From an uncultured Sphingomonadaceae bacterium (GTDB taxonomy: Bacteria; Pseudomonadota; Alphaproteobacteria; Sphingomonadales; Sphingomonadaceae), in NCBI GenBank assembly GCA_938003725.1, contig CALKXX010000025.1, forward strand, positions 1 through 14,756: 14,756 nucleotides of DNA. Direction: 5' to 3'. Positions 1-7,982 of this stretch are shown here, one piece after another. The position numbers and the translations under genes were made by a program. Every line of letters starts with the position of its first letter. Positions within the stretch are counted from its first letter, which is position 1. The notes beneath the pieces are model-generated. The model was not told the origin of the DNA and did no database searches. It was given only the letters and a program-made list of their open reading frames with translations.

Positions 1-793
1 GCAAATGGTTGCGGGCGTTACGCCGGGTAAGGGCGGAACAACCCATATCGGCCTGCCAAATTTTGATACGGTGGCCGAAGCGAAAGACGCAACCGGCGCG
101 ACCGCCAGCGTGGTTTATGTGCCGCCGCCATTTGCCGCAGATTCGATCCTTGAGGCGATTGATGCAGAAATTGAGCTGATCGTTGCGATTACAGAGGGTG
201 TTCCCGTGCTCGATATGGTTCGCGTCAAGCGTGCGCTGCAGGGTTCCAAATCCCGCTTGATCGGGCCAAACTGCCCCGGCGTTTTGACTCCCGATGAATG
301 CAAGATCGGCATCATGCCCGGCAGCATTTTCAAAAAGGGCTCGGTTGGTGTGGTCTCCCGCTCCGGCACGCTCACTTATGAGGCGGTGCATCAAACAACG
401 GCGGTTGGCCTTGGCCAGACCACAGCGGTCGGCATTGGCGGTGATCCGGTCAACGGCACCAACTTTATCGACGTGCTGGAATTGTTCTTGGCCGACGATG
501 ATACCAAATCAATGATCATGATCGGTGAAATTGGCGGCAGCGCAGAAGAAGAAGCCGCACAATTCCTGGCCGACGAAGCGAAGAAGGGTCGCAGCAAACC
601 GACGGTTGGCTTTATCGCTGGCCTCACCGCTCCTCCGGGACGCCGCATGGGTCATGCCGGTGCGATTGTCTCTGGCGGCAAAGGCGGTGCGGAAGACAAG
701 ATCGCAGCGATGGAAGCGGCGGGCGTCAAAGTGTCGCCCTCACCATCTGAACTTGGCACGACATTGGACGCGATGCTGAAAGAAATGGCGTAA
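1..793 (+). CDS. sucD: Succinyl-CoA synthetase (ADP/GDP-forming) alpha subunit, 5'-truncated by window edge
   Basis: This is the alpha subunit of cytosolic succinyl-CoA synthetase, which interconverts succinyl-CoA and succinate with substrate-level phosphorylation in the TCA cycle. The reading frame is open from base 2, so the 5' end lies outside the window; compared with the usual ~290-residue protein, about 30 N-terminal residues (the start of the CoA-binding Rossmann domain) are missing. Visible are the VTPGKGGTTHIGLP segment, the GPNCPGVLTP loop, the VSRSGTLTYEA phosphate-binding segment and GRRMGHAGAI. The last carries the histidine that is phosphorylated during catalysis (codon 653-655, equivalent to E. 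coli His246). The internal ATG at 5 is not the real start. sucC should lie just upstream, outside the window. sucA follows after 40 bases, so co-transcription with the 2-oxoglutarate dehydrogenase genes is likely. Confidence 0.97.
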   Translation, partial: QMVAGVTPGKGGTTHIGLPNFDTVAEAKDATGATASVVYVPPPFAADSILEAIDAEIELIVAITEGVPVLDMVRVKRALQGSKSRLIGPNCPGVLTPDECKIGIMPGSIFKKGSVGVVSRSGTLTYEAVHQTTAVGLGQTTAVGIGGDPVNGTNFIDVLELFLADDDTKSMIMIGEIGGSAEEEAAQFLADEAKKGRSKPTVGFIAGLTAPPGRRMGHAGAIVSGGKGGAEDKIAAMEAAGVKVSPSPSELGTTLDAMLKEMA

Positions 794-833
794 AACCCGT
801 TCTAACCAATCATCGTTTCCCAAGGAAAAAGAT

Positions 834-3623
834 ATGGGCGTAGAAGGACAGGAATTCGGCATCGAAACCGAGAAAGAACAAGGGCCAAGTTGGCAGAAAA
901 AGCACTGGCCGATTGACGATGCTGATGAGCTGAACAGCGCACTTGATCCCACGCAAATGGGCGTGGAGATCAAGGCAGCGGCGGCAAAATCCGGTAAGGC
1001 TATGTCCGATGCAGAGGTGGCAAGAGCCGCTGAAAAATCGATCCGCGCGATGATGTTGATCCGCACCTATCGTGTGCGCGGGCATCTGGGTGCCAATCTT
1101 GATCCGCTTGGTCTTGCGAAGCTCGAAGAACCCGCCGACCTTACCCCCGAATTCCACGGATTTACCGCCGCTGAGCTGGATGAAACCGTTTATCTGGGCG
1201 GCGTGCTGGGTTTCGAGACGGCTTCTATCCGAGAGATAGAGGCCGTATTGCGCGCCAATTATTGCGGTTCAGTCGGCCTGGAATATATGCATATTGCTGA
1301 CACCGAGGAGCGCCGGTTTTTGCAAGAACGCATGGAGGGGAAAGACGCGGCAATCCAGTTTTCGCCCGAGGGCAAGAAAGCCATTCTAAACAAAGTGATT
1401 GAGGGCGAAGAATTCGAAAACTTCCTCGGCAAGAAATATGTCGGCACGAAACGCTTTGGTCTCGATGGCGGGGAATCAATGATCCCGGCGCTGGAGAATA
1501 TCATCAAATATGGCGGCGCCGACGGGGTGGAAGAAATTGTTTATGGCATGGCCCATCGCGGGCGGCTCAACATTCTCGCCAATGTGATGGCTAAACCCTA
1601 TCGCGTGATTTTCCATGAATTTCATGGCGGATCAGCAACCCCGGACGAAGTGGGTGGTTCGGGTGATGTGAAATATCATCTCGGTACGTCCAGCGACCGT
1701 GAATTTGACGGGCATAATGTGCATATGTCTCTGGTCCCCAATCCATCGCATCTGGAAGCAGTGAACCCGGTCGTGTTGGGCAAAGTGCGCGCGCAACAGG
1801 TCGCCCGTGATAATCTGGATGAAAATGACCAGGTTCTGCCGGTGCTGATCCACGGCGACGCCGCCTTTGCCGGGCAGGGTATTGTTTGGGAATGCCTCGG
1901 CTTTTCCGGTCTGCCGGGATATAATACGGGTGGCTGTATACATTTTATTATCAACAATCAGATTGGTTTCACCACCGCTCCGCAATTTGCGCGCTCTTCG
2001 CCCTATCCAAGTGATGTTGCAAAAGGTGTGCAGGCGCCGATTTTTCACGTCAACGGCGATGATCCGGAAGCAGTGACCTTTGCCTGTAAAATGGCGATTG
2101 AGTTTCGCCAGAAATTCCACCGAGATATCGTGATCGATATGTGGTGTTATCGGCGCTTTGGGCATAATGAGGGTGATGAGCCGAGCTTTACACAGCCGCT
2201 CATGTACGCTGCGATTAAAAAACATCCGAAAGTCAGTCAGATATTTGCACAGCGGTTAATCGATGAAGGCGTGATCGACCAGAATTGGGCCGAAGAAACA
2301 CGCATGCGGTTCAACAATATGCTGGAACAGGAATTTTCGAAGGCGGCTGACTATGAGCCGGACAAGGCCGACTGGTTTGGCGGTCGTTGGTCCGGGTTGC
2401 ACGCGCCGGCCGATCCAGAAACCGCGCGGCGCAATGTGGATACGGCGATCAACAAGAAGCTTTTTGACAGCCTTGGCCAGACACTCACAACCGTCCCGCC
2501 AGCACATCAGATTCACAAGACATTACAGCGCGTGCTGGACGCCAAGGCAAAAATGTTTGAAACCGGAGAGAATTTTGACTGGGCAACGGGAGAGGCGCTC
2601 GCGTTCGGTTCACTCTTGTCCGAAGGCTATGATGTACGCCTGTCCGGTCAGGATAGCGGACGGGGGACGTTTAGCCAGCGGCATGCCGTCTGGGTCGATC
2701 AAAAATCCGGCGAGAAATATATTCCGTTAAAATCCCTGCCTCATGGACGGTTCGTAGTATGGGACAGTTCCCTAAGTGAATATGGCGTGTTGGGCTTTGA
2801 ATATGGATTTGCCAGTGCCGATCCCAAAACGCTGGTCATGTGGGAGGCGCAATTTGGTGATTTTGCCAATGGTGCGCAAATCATGATCGATCAATTCATT
2901 GCCAGCGGTGAAGCAAAATGGCTGCGCGCCAATGGTCTGGTGATGCTATTGCCACACGGCTATGAAGGCCAGGGGCCAGAGCATAGTTCAGCGCGCCTGG
3001 AGCGGTTTTTGCAACTATGTGCACAGGATAATATTCAGGTGGCGAACCTCACCACGCCAGCCAATTATTTCCATATATTGCGGCGTCAGATGATGCGTCC
3101 GTTCCGCAAGCCGCTGATCATCATGACGCCCAAGTCACTGCTCCGCCACAAAATGGCTGTGTCGAGTGCGGACGAATTTCAGGGCGATCACCATTTCATG
3201 CGGATCAAATCCGATACCAACCCGCCGGCGGACAAGGATGTGAAGCGTCTGGTGCTATGTTCGGGCAAGGTCGCCTATGATCTGATCGAAGCGCGAGATG
3301 CGGCGAAAGACAAGAACACGTCGATCGTCCGGATTGAACAGCTTTATCCCTTCCCATGCGAACCGCTTGCCGTCCGTCTTAAGCGGATGAAAAATCTAGA
3401 GACGGTCATCTGGGCACAAGAAGAACCAAAAAATAACGGCGCATGGCAATTTGCTCGTCCTTATTTGGAAGAGACTTTGGATTTGGCTGGCCTGAACCAT
3501 GATATGCTGTCCTATGCCGGGCGTAAGCCGGCTGCGTCGCCGGCAACCGGTCTGGCGTCCCGGCACAAACAACAACAGGAACAATTGGTCGCCGAGGCAC
3601 TCGGCCACCCTGTAAAGAATTGA
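834..3623 (+). CDS. sucA: 2-oxoglutarate dehydrogenase E1 component
   Basis: This is the thiamine-diphosphate-dependent E1o subunit. It decarboxylates 2-oxoglutarate and passes the succinyl group to the lipoyl arm of E2 (SucB). The protein has 929 residues, the expected size for OGDH E1. Visible motifs are MAHRGRLN at about 239-246 (active-site histidine loop), HGDAAFAGQG at 340-349 and NNQIGF at 374-379, which together form the ThDP/Mg-binding motif, and EGQGPEHSSARLERFLQL in the C-terminal transketolase-like half. An AAGGAAAAA ribosome-binding site at 822-830 supports the ATG at 834. The N-terminus opens with MGVEGQEF and reaches GPSW..HWP within about 27 residues. The helical segment that precedes this point in many other E1o proteins and docks E2 is absent (see findings). 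The gene lies between sucD and sucB on the same strand with short spacers. Confidence 0.97.
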   Translation: MGVEGQEFGIETEKEQGPSWQKKHWPIDDADELNSALDPTQMGVEIKAAAAKSGKAMSDAEVARAAEKSIRAMMLIRTYRVRGHLGANLDPLGLAKLEEPADLTPEFHGFTAAELDETVYLGGVLGFETASIREIEAVLRANYCGSVGLEYMHIADTEERRFLQERMEGKDAAIQFSPEGKKAILNKVIEGEEFENFLGKKYVGTKRFGLDGGESMIPALENIIKYGGADGVEEIVYGMAHRGRLNILANVMAKPYRVIFHEFHGGSATPDEVGGSGDVKYHLGTSSDREFDGHNVHMSLVPNPSHLEAVNPVVLGKVRAQQVARDNLDENDQVLPVLIHGDAAFAGQGIVWECLGFSGLPGYNTGGCIHFIINNQIGFTTAPQFARSSPYPSDVAKGVQAPIFHVNGDDPEAVTFACKMAIEFRQKFHRDIVIDMWCYRRFGHNEGDEPSFTQPLMYAAIKKHPKVSQIFAQRLIDEGVIDQNWAEETRMRFNNMLEQEFSKAADYEPDKADWFGGRWSGLHAPADPETARRNVDTAINKKLFDSLGQTLTTVPPAHQIHKTLQRVLDAKAKMFETGENFDWATGEALAFGSLLSEGYDVRLSGQDSGRGTFSQRHAVWVDQKSGEKYIPLKSLPHGRFVVWDSSLSEYGVLGFEYGFASADPKTLVMWEAQFGDFANGAQIMIDQFIASGEAKWLRANGLVMLLPHGYEGQGPEHSSARLERFLQLCAQDNIQVANLTTPANYFHILRRQMMRPFRKPLIIMTPKSLLRHKMAVSSADEFQGDHHFMRIKSDTNPPADKDVKRLVLCSGKVAYDLIEARDAAKDKNTSIVRIEQLYPFPCEPLAVRLKRMKNLETVIWAQEEPKNNGAWQFARPYLEETLDLAGLNHDMLSYAGRKPAASPATGLASRHKQQQEQLVAEALGHPVKN

Positions 3624-3640
3624 AAAGAGAGCACTGAAAA

Positions 3641-4891
3641 ATGGCAACAGAAGTAAAAGTTCCGGTTCTCGGCGAATCAATTACCGAAGCAACCCTGGGC
3701 GAATGGTTGAAACAACCGGGCGATGCGGTGGCGATGGATGAACCGATTGCGAGTCTGGAAACCGACAAGGTCGCATTGGAAGTCCCCGCTCCCGAAGCCG
3801 GTGTGATGGGCGCGCATAGCGTGGCTGTTGGCGACACTGTCGAAGTCGGCGCGGTGATCGCCACGATTGAGGCTGGCGGCGGCAGTGCGACCAAGTCGGC
3901 CACAAAAACAGCAGCCAAAGCCGCAGTGGATGCTGCCAAAGCGGCACCGGTTGCGAATGATGAGCCAGCTTCATCAATCACGCTTTCCCCTGCGGTGCGG
4001 CGTCTGGTGCTGGAACATGGTGTGGACCCCAGCAAAATCGTCGGATCTGGCAAGGATGGTCGCCTGACCAAGGATGATGTTGAACAATATGTGAAATCTG
4101 GCGGTACAGGAGACGAGGTTCTGGCCAAAAAGGGCGAGGCCAGCAGCGCGCCCATACCATCGCCCGCCGTCAATGGTGCTGGCGATAACCGCGGCGAAGA
4201 GCGCGTCCGGATGACCCGCTTGCGTCAGACCGTCGCCAAACGCTTGAAATCTGCACAGGATACGGCGGCATTGCTTACCACCTTTAACGACGTCGACATG
4301 ACGGCAGTTATCGAAACCCGTAAGAAATATAAAGAACTGTTCGCCAAGAAACATGGCGTGAAGCTGGGCTTCATGGGTTTCTTTGCCAAGGCCGCTTGTC
4401 TGGCGCTAAAAGACGTGCCTGCGGTCAATGCACAGATTGATGGCGAGGAAATCGTCTATCATGATTATGTCGATATCTCGGTTGCGGTCAGTGCGCCCAA
4501 TGGCCTTGTCGTCCCCGTCATCCGCAATGCGGAACAGATGGGTTTTGCGACGATCGAAAACACGATTGGTGACTTCGGCAAACGCGCCAAGGATGGCAGT
4601 TTGACCATGGCCGATATGAAGGGCGGCACGTTCACCATTTCTAATGGCGGCGTATTTGGCTCGCTGATGTCGACGCCGATTATCAACCCGCCGCAAAGTG
4701 CTGTGCTGGGATTGCACCGCATTGAACAGCGTCCGGTTGTGATGCCCGATGGTTCGATAGAAGCCCGCCCGATGATGTATCTGGCGCTCAGCTATGACCA
4801 CCGCCTGATTGATGGCCGTGAAGCGGTAACCTTCCTTGTTCGGATTAAAGAAGCGATTGAGGATCCGACGCGGCTTTTGATTGATTTATAA
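3641..4891 (+). CDS. sucB: Dihydrolipoyl succinyltransferase, E2 of 2-oxoglutarate dehydrogenase
   Basis: This is the E2 core of the 2-oxoglutarate dehydrogenase complex; it transfers succinyl from the lipoyl arm to CoA. The 416-residue protein shows the full E2 layout. An N-terminal lipoyl domain (about 2-77) has its lipoylated lysine K43 in ETDKVALEV. An Ala/Lys-rich linker follows, then a peripheral subunit-binding domain (about 115-151, LSPAVRRLVLEH through DGRLTKDDV), a second flexible linker, and the catalytic domain from about 188. That domain ends with the acyltransferase signature SYDHRLIDG; its His387 and Asp391 are the expected catalytic pair. There is one lipoyl domain, as usual for SucB. 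The start lies 17 bases after the sucA stop, with an AAGAGAG purine stretch just upstream. The downstream spacer carries a palindromic repeat before lpdA. Confidence 0.97.
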   Translation: MATEVKVPVLGESITEATLGEWLKQPGDAVAMDEPIASLETDKVALEVPAPEAGVMGAHSVAVGDTVEVGAVIATIEAGGGSATKSATKTAAKAAVDAAKAAPVANDEPASSITLSPAVRRLVLEHGVDPSKIVGSGKDGRLTKDDVEQYVKSGGTGDEVLAKKGEASSAPIPSPAVNGAGDNRGEERVRMTRLRQTVAKRLKSAQDTAALLTTFNDVDMTAVIETRKKYKELFAKKHGVKLGFMGFFAKAACLALKDVPAVNAQIDGEEIVYHDYVDISVAVSAPNGLVVPVIRNAEQMGFATIENTIGDFGKRAKDGSLTMADMKGGTFTISNGGVFGSLMSTPIINPPQSAVLGLHRIEQRPVVMPDGSIEARPMMYLALSYDHRLIDGREAVTFLVRIKEAIEDPTRLLIDL

Positions 4892-4896
4892 ATTTT

Positions 4897-4976
4897 TCGT
4901 CATCCTGGACTTGGTTCAGGATCCCCGGAGTTGCTGAGCCGAAGGCCACCAACGGTAAACGAGTTCAGCATGACGA
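4897..4976. repeat. Palindromic intergenic repeat (REP-like) between sucB and lpdA
   Basis: The two ends of this 80-bp stretch are imperfect inverted repeats. The arm at 4897-4916 matches the reverse complement of 4957-4976 at 16 of 20 positions, with the shared core TCGTCAT.CTG.ACT. Inside the left arm, CCTGGAC at 4904-4910 and GTTCAGG at 4914-4920 form a smaller hairpin. This CGTCAT-CTGAACTTG-TTCAG pattern resembles short palindromic repeats that I recall as being scattered between genes in many alphaproteobacterial genomes. It occupies nearly the whole sucB-lpdA spacer and contains no gene. It could fold in the mRNA and affect decay or expression between sucB and lpdA, but that is inference. 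Confidence 0.7.
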
Positions 4977-4991
4977 GCTTAGAGGTGAACT

Positions 4992-6398
4992 ATGACCGAC
5001 AATTTTGACTATGATGTTTTGGTAATTGGCTCCGGCCCCGGCGGCTATGTCGCTGCGATCCGGGCTGCGCAATTGGGTCTCAAGACCGCCTGTGTAGAGA
5101 GCCGGGAGACCCTGGGCGGCACCTGCCTCAACGTAGGTTGCATTCCATCCAAAGCATTGCTCCATGCATCGGAAATCTATCATGAGGCGCATTCGGGGGC
5201 GCTCGAAAAATTCGGCGTCAAGCTAACGGGTGCAAGGCTGGACCTTAAACAAATGATGGCGGAAAAGACCAAGGCGGTGGGTGAACTGACCGGCGGCATC
5301 GCCTTTCTGTTCAAGAAGAACAAGGTCGATTGGCTGAAAGGGCGCGGCGCGTTTGAAAGCGCGCACAGCGTGAAGGTGGGCGACAAGAGCATCACCGCAA
5401 AGAATATCATCATTGCAACCGGCTCGTCGGTCACCCCGCTTCCCGGCGTAGAGATTGACAATAGCAAGCATGTCGTAGTGGACAGCACGGGCGCGTTGGA
5501 GCTGCCCAAGGTCCCCAAACATATGGTCGTCATCGGCGGCGGCGTGATCGGTCTGGAACTGGGCAGCGTCTGGCGGCGGCTTGGTGCGGAAGTGACGGTG
5601 GTTGAATATCTCGACAAGATTCTGCCCGGTATGGACGGCGATGTCCGCAAAGACAGCGCGCGGATTTTCAAGAAGCAAGGCTTCAAAATCCAGACATCGA
5701 CCAAAGTCACGGGCTGCACGGTCAAGGGCAAGAAAGCGACGCTTACAGTGGAACCTGCCAAAGGCGGGGATGTATCGACCATCGAAGCAGACGCCGTGCT
5801 GGTCGCGATTGGACGCAAGCCGAATACCGATGGCCTGGCACTCGAAAAGGCGGGAATCACCGCCAATGATCGCGGCCAGATCGAAGTCGGGCATGATTTC
5901 CAGACCAATATATCCGGCGTCTATGCCATTGGCGATGTCACACCCGGACCAATGCTCGCGCATAAAGCAGAAGACGAAGGCATTGCAGCCGCAGAATTTA
6001 TCGCCGGACAGCAGGGCATCGTAAATCACGACCTGATCCCCGGCGTCGTCTATACGCACCCGGAAATTGCCAATATCGGCAAGACCGAGGAAGAAGTGAA
6101 AGAATCCGGCGTCAAATATAAAGTCGGCAAATTCCCTTTTGCCGGAAATAGCCGGGCCAAGACCAATCGCGATACCGACGGTTATGTGAAAATCATCGCC
6201 GATGCGGAAACCGACCGCGTGCTCGGCGCGCATATCATTTCGTCACTTGCCGGTACGATGATCGCACAGGTCACGCAGGCAATGGAATTTGGCGCAACGT
6301 CAGAGGATATTGCTTATACATGCCATGCGCATCCGACCCATAGCGAAGCGGTTAAAGAAGCGGCGATGGGCGTACAGGGCAAGCCGATTCATATTTAG
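4992..6398 (+). CDS. lpdA: Dihydrolipoyl dehydrogenase, E3 component
   Basis: This is the FAD-dependent E3 subunit, which reoxidises the dihydrolipoyl group of E2 and passes electrons to NAD+. At 468 residues it is the normal family length. The N-terminal FAD-binding motif VIGSGPGGYVAAIRAAQLG begins at residue 11. The redox-active disulfide is in GGTCLNVGCIPSK (Cys45 and Cys50). The NAD-binding motif VIGGGVIGLELGS lies in the middle, AIGDV marks the second FAD motif, and the C-terminal HPTHSE supplies the catalytic His447-Glu452 pair. There is no N-terminal lipoyl domain, unlike some E3 proteins of pyruvate dehydrogenase clusters. The start at 4992 is preceded by GAGGTG at 4982-4987. Its position after sucAB points to service in the 2-oxoglutarate complex, though the protein may be shared with other 2-oxoacid dehydrogenases and glycine cleavage. 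Confidence 0.96.
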   Translation: MTDNFDYDVLVIGSGPGGYVAAIRAAQLGLKTACVESRETLGGTCLNVGCIPSKALLHASEIYHEAHSGALEKFGVKLTGARLDLKQMMAEKTKAVGELTGGIAFLFKKNKVDWLKGRGAFESAHSVKVGDKSITAKNIIIATGSSVTPLPGVEIDNSKHVVVDSTGALELPKVPKHMVVIGGGVIGLELGSVWRRLGAEVTVVEYLDKILPGMDGDVRKDSARIFKKQGFKIQTSTKVTGCTVKGKKATLTVEPAKGGDVSTIEADAVLVAIGRKPNTDGLALEKAGITANDRGQIEVGHDFQTNISGVYAIGDVTPGPMLAHKAEDEGIAAAEFIAGQQGIVNHDLIPGVVYTHPEIANIGKTEEEVKESGVKYKVGKFPFAGNSRAKTNRDTDGYVKIIADAETDRVLGAHIISSLAGTMIAQVTQAMEFGATSEDIAYTCHAHPTHSEAVKEAAMGVQGKPIHI

Positions 6399-6496
6399 GC
6401 ACTTGTCCTGCGAACTTGATGTTGGGCTAGCGGAGGGGTGACACCGCCTTTCGAACGGCTCTGGGTTATCGCTTGGAGAGTTAGGGAGAAAAGCCA

Positions 6497-7828
6497 ATGT
6501 CTGTACCATCATTGACCGCTGAACCAACAGCAACCCGGCTGTCCGCTGATATTGCATCGGGTAAAATGACCGCAGTCAAAGCAACCGAAGCCGCCATTGC
6601 CCGCATTGAGGCCCTTGATGATACGATCAATGCCGTGGTTGTTCGTGATTTCGATTCCGCGCGGCAGCAAGCGAAAGATGCAGATGCACGGTTAGCAAAC
6701 GGCGATAGCGCGCCGCTCCTCGGCGTGCCAATGACGGTGAAGGAAAGCTTCAACGTTGCCGGCCTACCCACAACCTGGGGCCTAAAGGGCAGGAGCAATA
6801 ATATCGCGCAGTCCGATTCCGTCGTTGTGACACGCCTTAAACGGGCAGGTGCGGTGATCCTTGGCAAAACTAACATCCCGACTTTATTGACCGACTGGTT
6901 CGCCGACAATCCGGTTTATGGCCGAACCAATAATCCGCATGACCTTGGCCGCTCCGCCGGGGGATCGTCCGGCGGCGCAGCCGCAGCAGTGGCCAGCGGC
7001 ATGGTGGCGGTTGAATATGGCAGCGACATTGGCGGCTCGATCCGCGTTCCCGCCCATTATTGCGGAATCTGGGGACACAAACCAACCTATGGCGTGATCA
7101 CTCAGGAGGGGCATGCCGCACCGGGCGTGAAGGGGGCTGCCGATGCTGTACTTGCGGTCGTCGGACCATTGGCGCGCAGTGCCGATGATCTGGAATTGCT
7201 GCTTGAGGCAACATTGGATCGCCCGCTGGTCAAACAGCAAAAGGATCTCAACAGATCGCGCATATTGCTTTTGCTCGACCATCCTTCGGTTGCGGTGGGC
7301 GATGCGATGCGCAAACAGGTCGAAGATGTGGTGGCGATCATTGAAGGCGCCGGGGCAGAGGTTGTGCGGAGCACAGAACTGCTCCCCGATCTCGAGGCTC
7401 AGCATCGTGACTATATGCGGATGCTTAACATTGCGGTGACCGCAGGCGCGCCTCGCCCCGATGGAAGCCATGTTACGGTCCGCCAATGGTTTGATCTGGC
7501 CGATGCCCAGTTCCGCAATCAACTACGCTGGCGGGAGCTGTTCACAGAATTTGATTATGTGCTCGCCCCTGTTGCCAGCACGCCAGCGTTTGCGCATGAT
7601 CCGCGTCCGATGAAAGAGCGGACCTATACGGCGCGTGGTGAGGACAGACCATTTGCACAGCAGCTGGCTTGGGCCGGTCTGGTTACGTTTCCTGGGTTAC
7701 CGGCAACCGTGCTCCCGATTGGTTTGGTAGAAGATATGCCGGTCGGAGTTCAGCTGATTGCCGACCAGTATCAGGACTATAAAATAATCGATGGTGCACG
7801 ACAGATCGGGGCGTTATTGGGCGCCTGA
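6497..7828 (+). CDS. Amidase-signature family hydrolase
   Basis: This is a member of the amidase signature (AS) family, which hydrolyses carboxamide bonds through a Ser-cisSer-Lys triad. All three residues are present: Lys82 in VPMTVKESFNVAG, Ser157 in GGSSGG, and Ser181 in GSDIGGSIRVPA. The 24-residue spacing between the two serines is the family standard. At 443 residues it is within the usual range. No signal peptide is seen, so it is probably cytoplasmic. It is not a clear GatA, since no gatB or gatC is nearby; the substrate cannot be read from the sequence. The start is supported by AGGGAG at 6483-6488. It follows lpdA on the same strand after 98 bases with no obvious terminator between them, so read-through from the TCA cluster is possible, but no functional link is evident. 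Confidence 0.9.
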   Translation: MSVPSLTAEPTATRLSADIASGKMTAVKATEAAIARIEALDDTINAVVVRDFDSARQQAKDADARLANGDSAPLLGVPMTVKESFNVAGLPTTWGLKGRSNNIAQSDSVVVTRLKRAGAVILGKTNIPTLLTDWFADNPVYGRTNNPHDLGRSAGGSSGGAAAAVASGMVAVEYGSDIGGSIRVPAHYCGIWGHKPTYGVITQEGHAAPGVKGAADAVLAVVGPLARSADDLELLLEATLDRPLVKQQKDLNRSRILLLLDHPSVAVGDAMRKQVEDVVAIIEGAGAEVVRSTELLPDLEAQHRDYMRMLNIAVTAGAPRPDGSHVTVRQWFDLADAQFRNQLRWRELFTEFDYVLAPVASTPAFAHDPRPMKERTYTARGEDRPFAQQLAWAGLVTFPGLPATVLPIGLVEDMPVGVQLIADQYQDYKIIDGARQIGALLGA

Positions 7829-7832
7829 ATGA

Positions 7833-7971
7833 TTTGTTCGCTCGCGCGCACTTACGAAAAGGCATCCACCTTTTCGCGGGGCCAGCCCGTCTCTCCCTCC
7901 CAGCCACCCACAGGGTATAATGGTGCAGAGCCGGAACGGATGTGGAGGTGCAGCGAACGTGAGTGAGCAAA
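7833..7971. repeat. Possible small element with imperfect terminal inverted repeats, in the spacer before the PepSY gene
   Basis: The 154-bp spacer between the amidase and PepSY genes has related ends. TTTGTTCGCTCGCGCGCACT at 7833-7852 matches the reverse complement of 7952-7971 at 14 of 20 positions, with most mismatches being transitions. A perfect 8-bp hairpin lies within it at 7855-7876. No start codon with a convincing coding frame is seen inside. This may be a degenerate palindromic or MITE-like unit, or simply chance symmetry. There is no target-site duplication I would trust. Confidence 0.3.
7855..7876 (+). other. Perfect 8-bp hairpin after the amidase gene
   Basis: CGAAAAGG at 7855-7862 and CCTTTTCG at 7869-7876 pair perfectly around a 6-base loop, starting 26 bases after the amidase stop codon. 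The stem is followed by CGGGG rather than a T run, so it is not a canonical intrinsic terminator. It could still stabilise the 3' end of the upstream transcript or act as a weak stop. Confidence 0.4.
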
Positions 7972-7982
7972 AATAAGGAACA

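Noticed and set aside
1632..2225. Minus-strand open frame of 197 codons inside sucA
   Set aside because: It is antisense to the conserved ThDP-binding region of sucA and shows no family features.
3406..4173. Minus-strand open frame of 255 codons across the sucA-sucB junction
   Set aside because: It is antisense to two confidently identified genes, has low-complexity Ser/Ala/Thr-rich translation, and no ribosome-binding site or domain.
4826..4831. Second GTAACC (plus strand, in sucB) as a SigF promoter
   Set aside because: The bases 16 downstream read AAGA, not CGAA, and it would drive nothing related to the buf system.
5223..6233. Long minus-strand open frame (336 codons) antisense to lpdA
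   Set aside because: It lies wholly within lpdA, whose motifs are all intact, and its translation is rich in His, Arg and Cys without any recognisable domain. It is a codon-bias shadow.
7916..7921. TATAAT as a -10 box for the PepSY gene
   Set aside because: The bases about 17 upstream (CTCTCC region) do not resemble a -35 element, and the motif sits in a possible repeat unit; too weak to annotate as a promoter.
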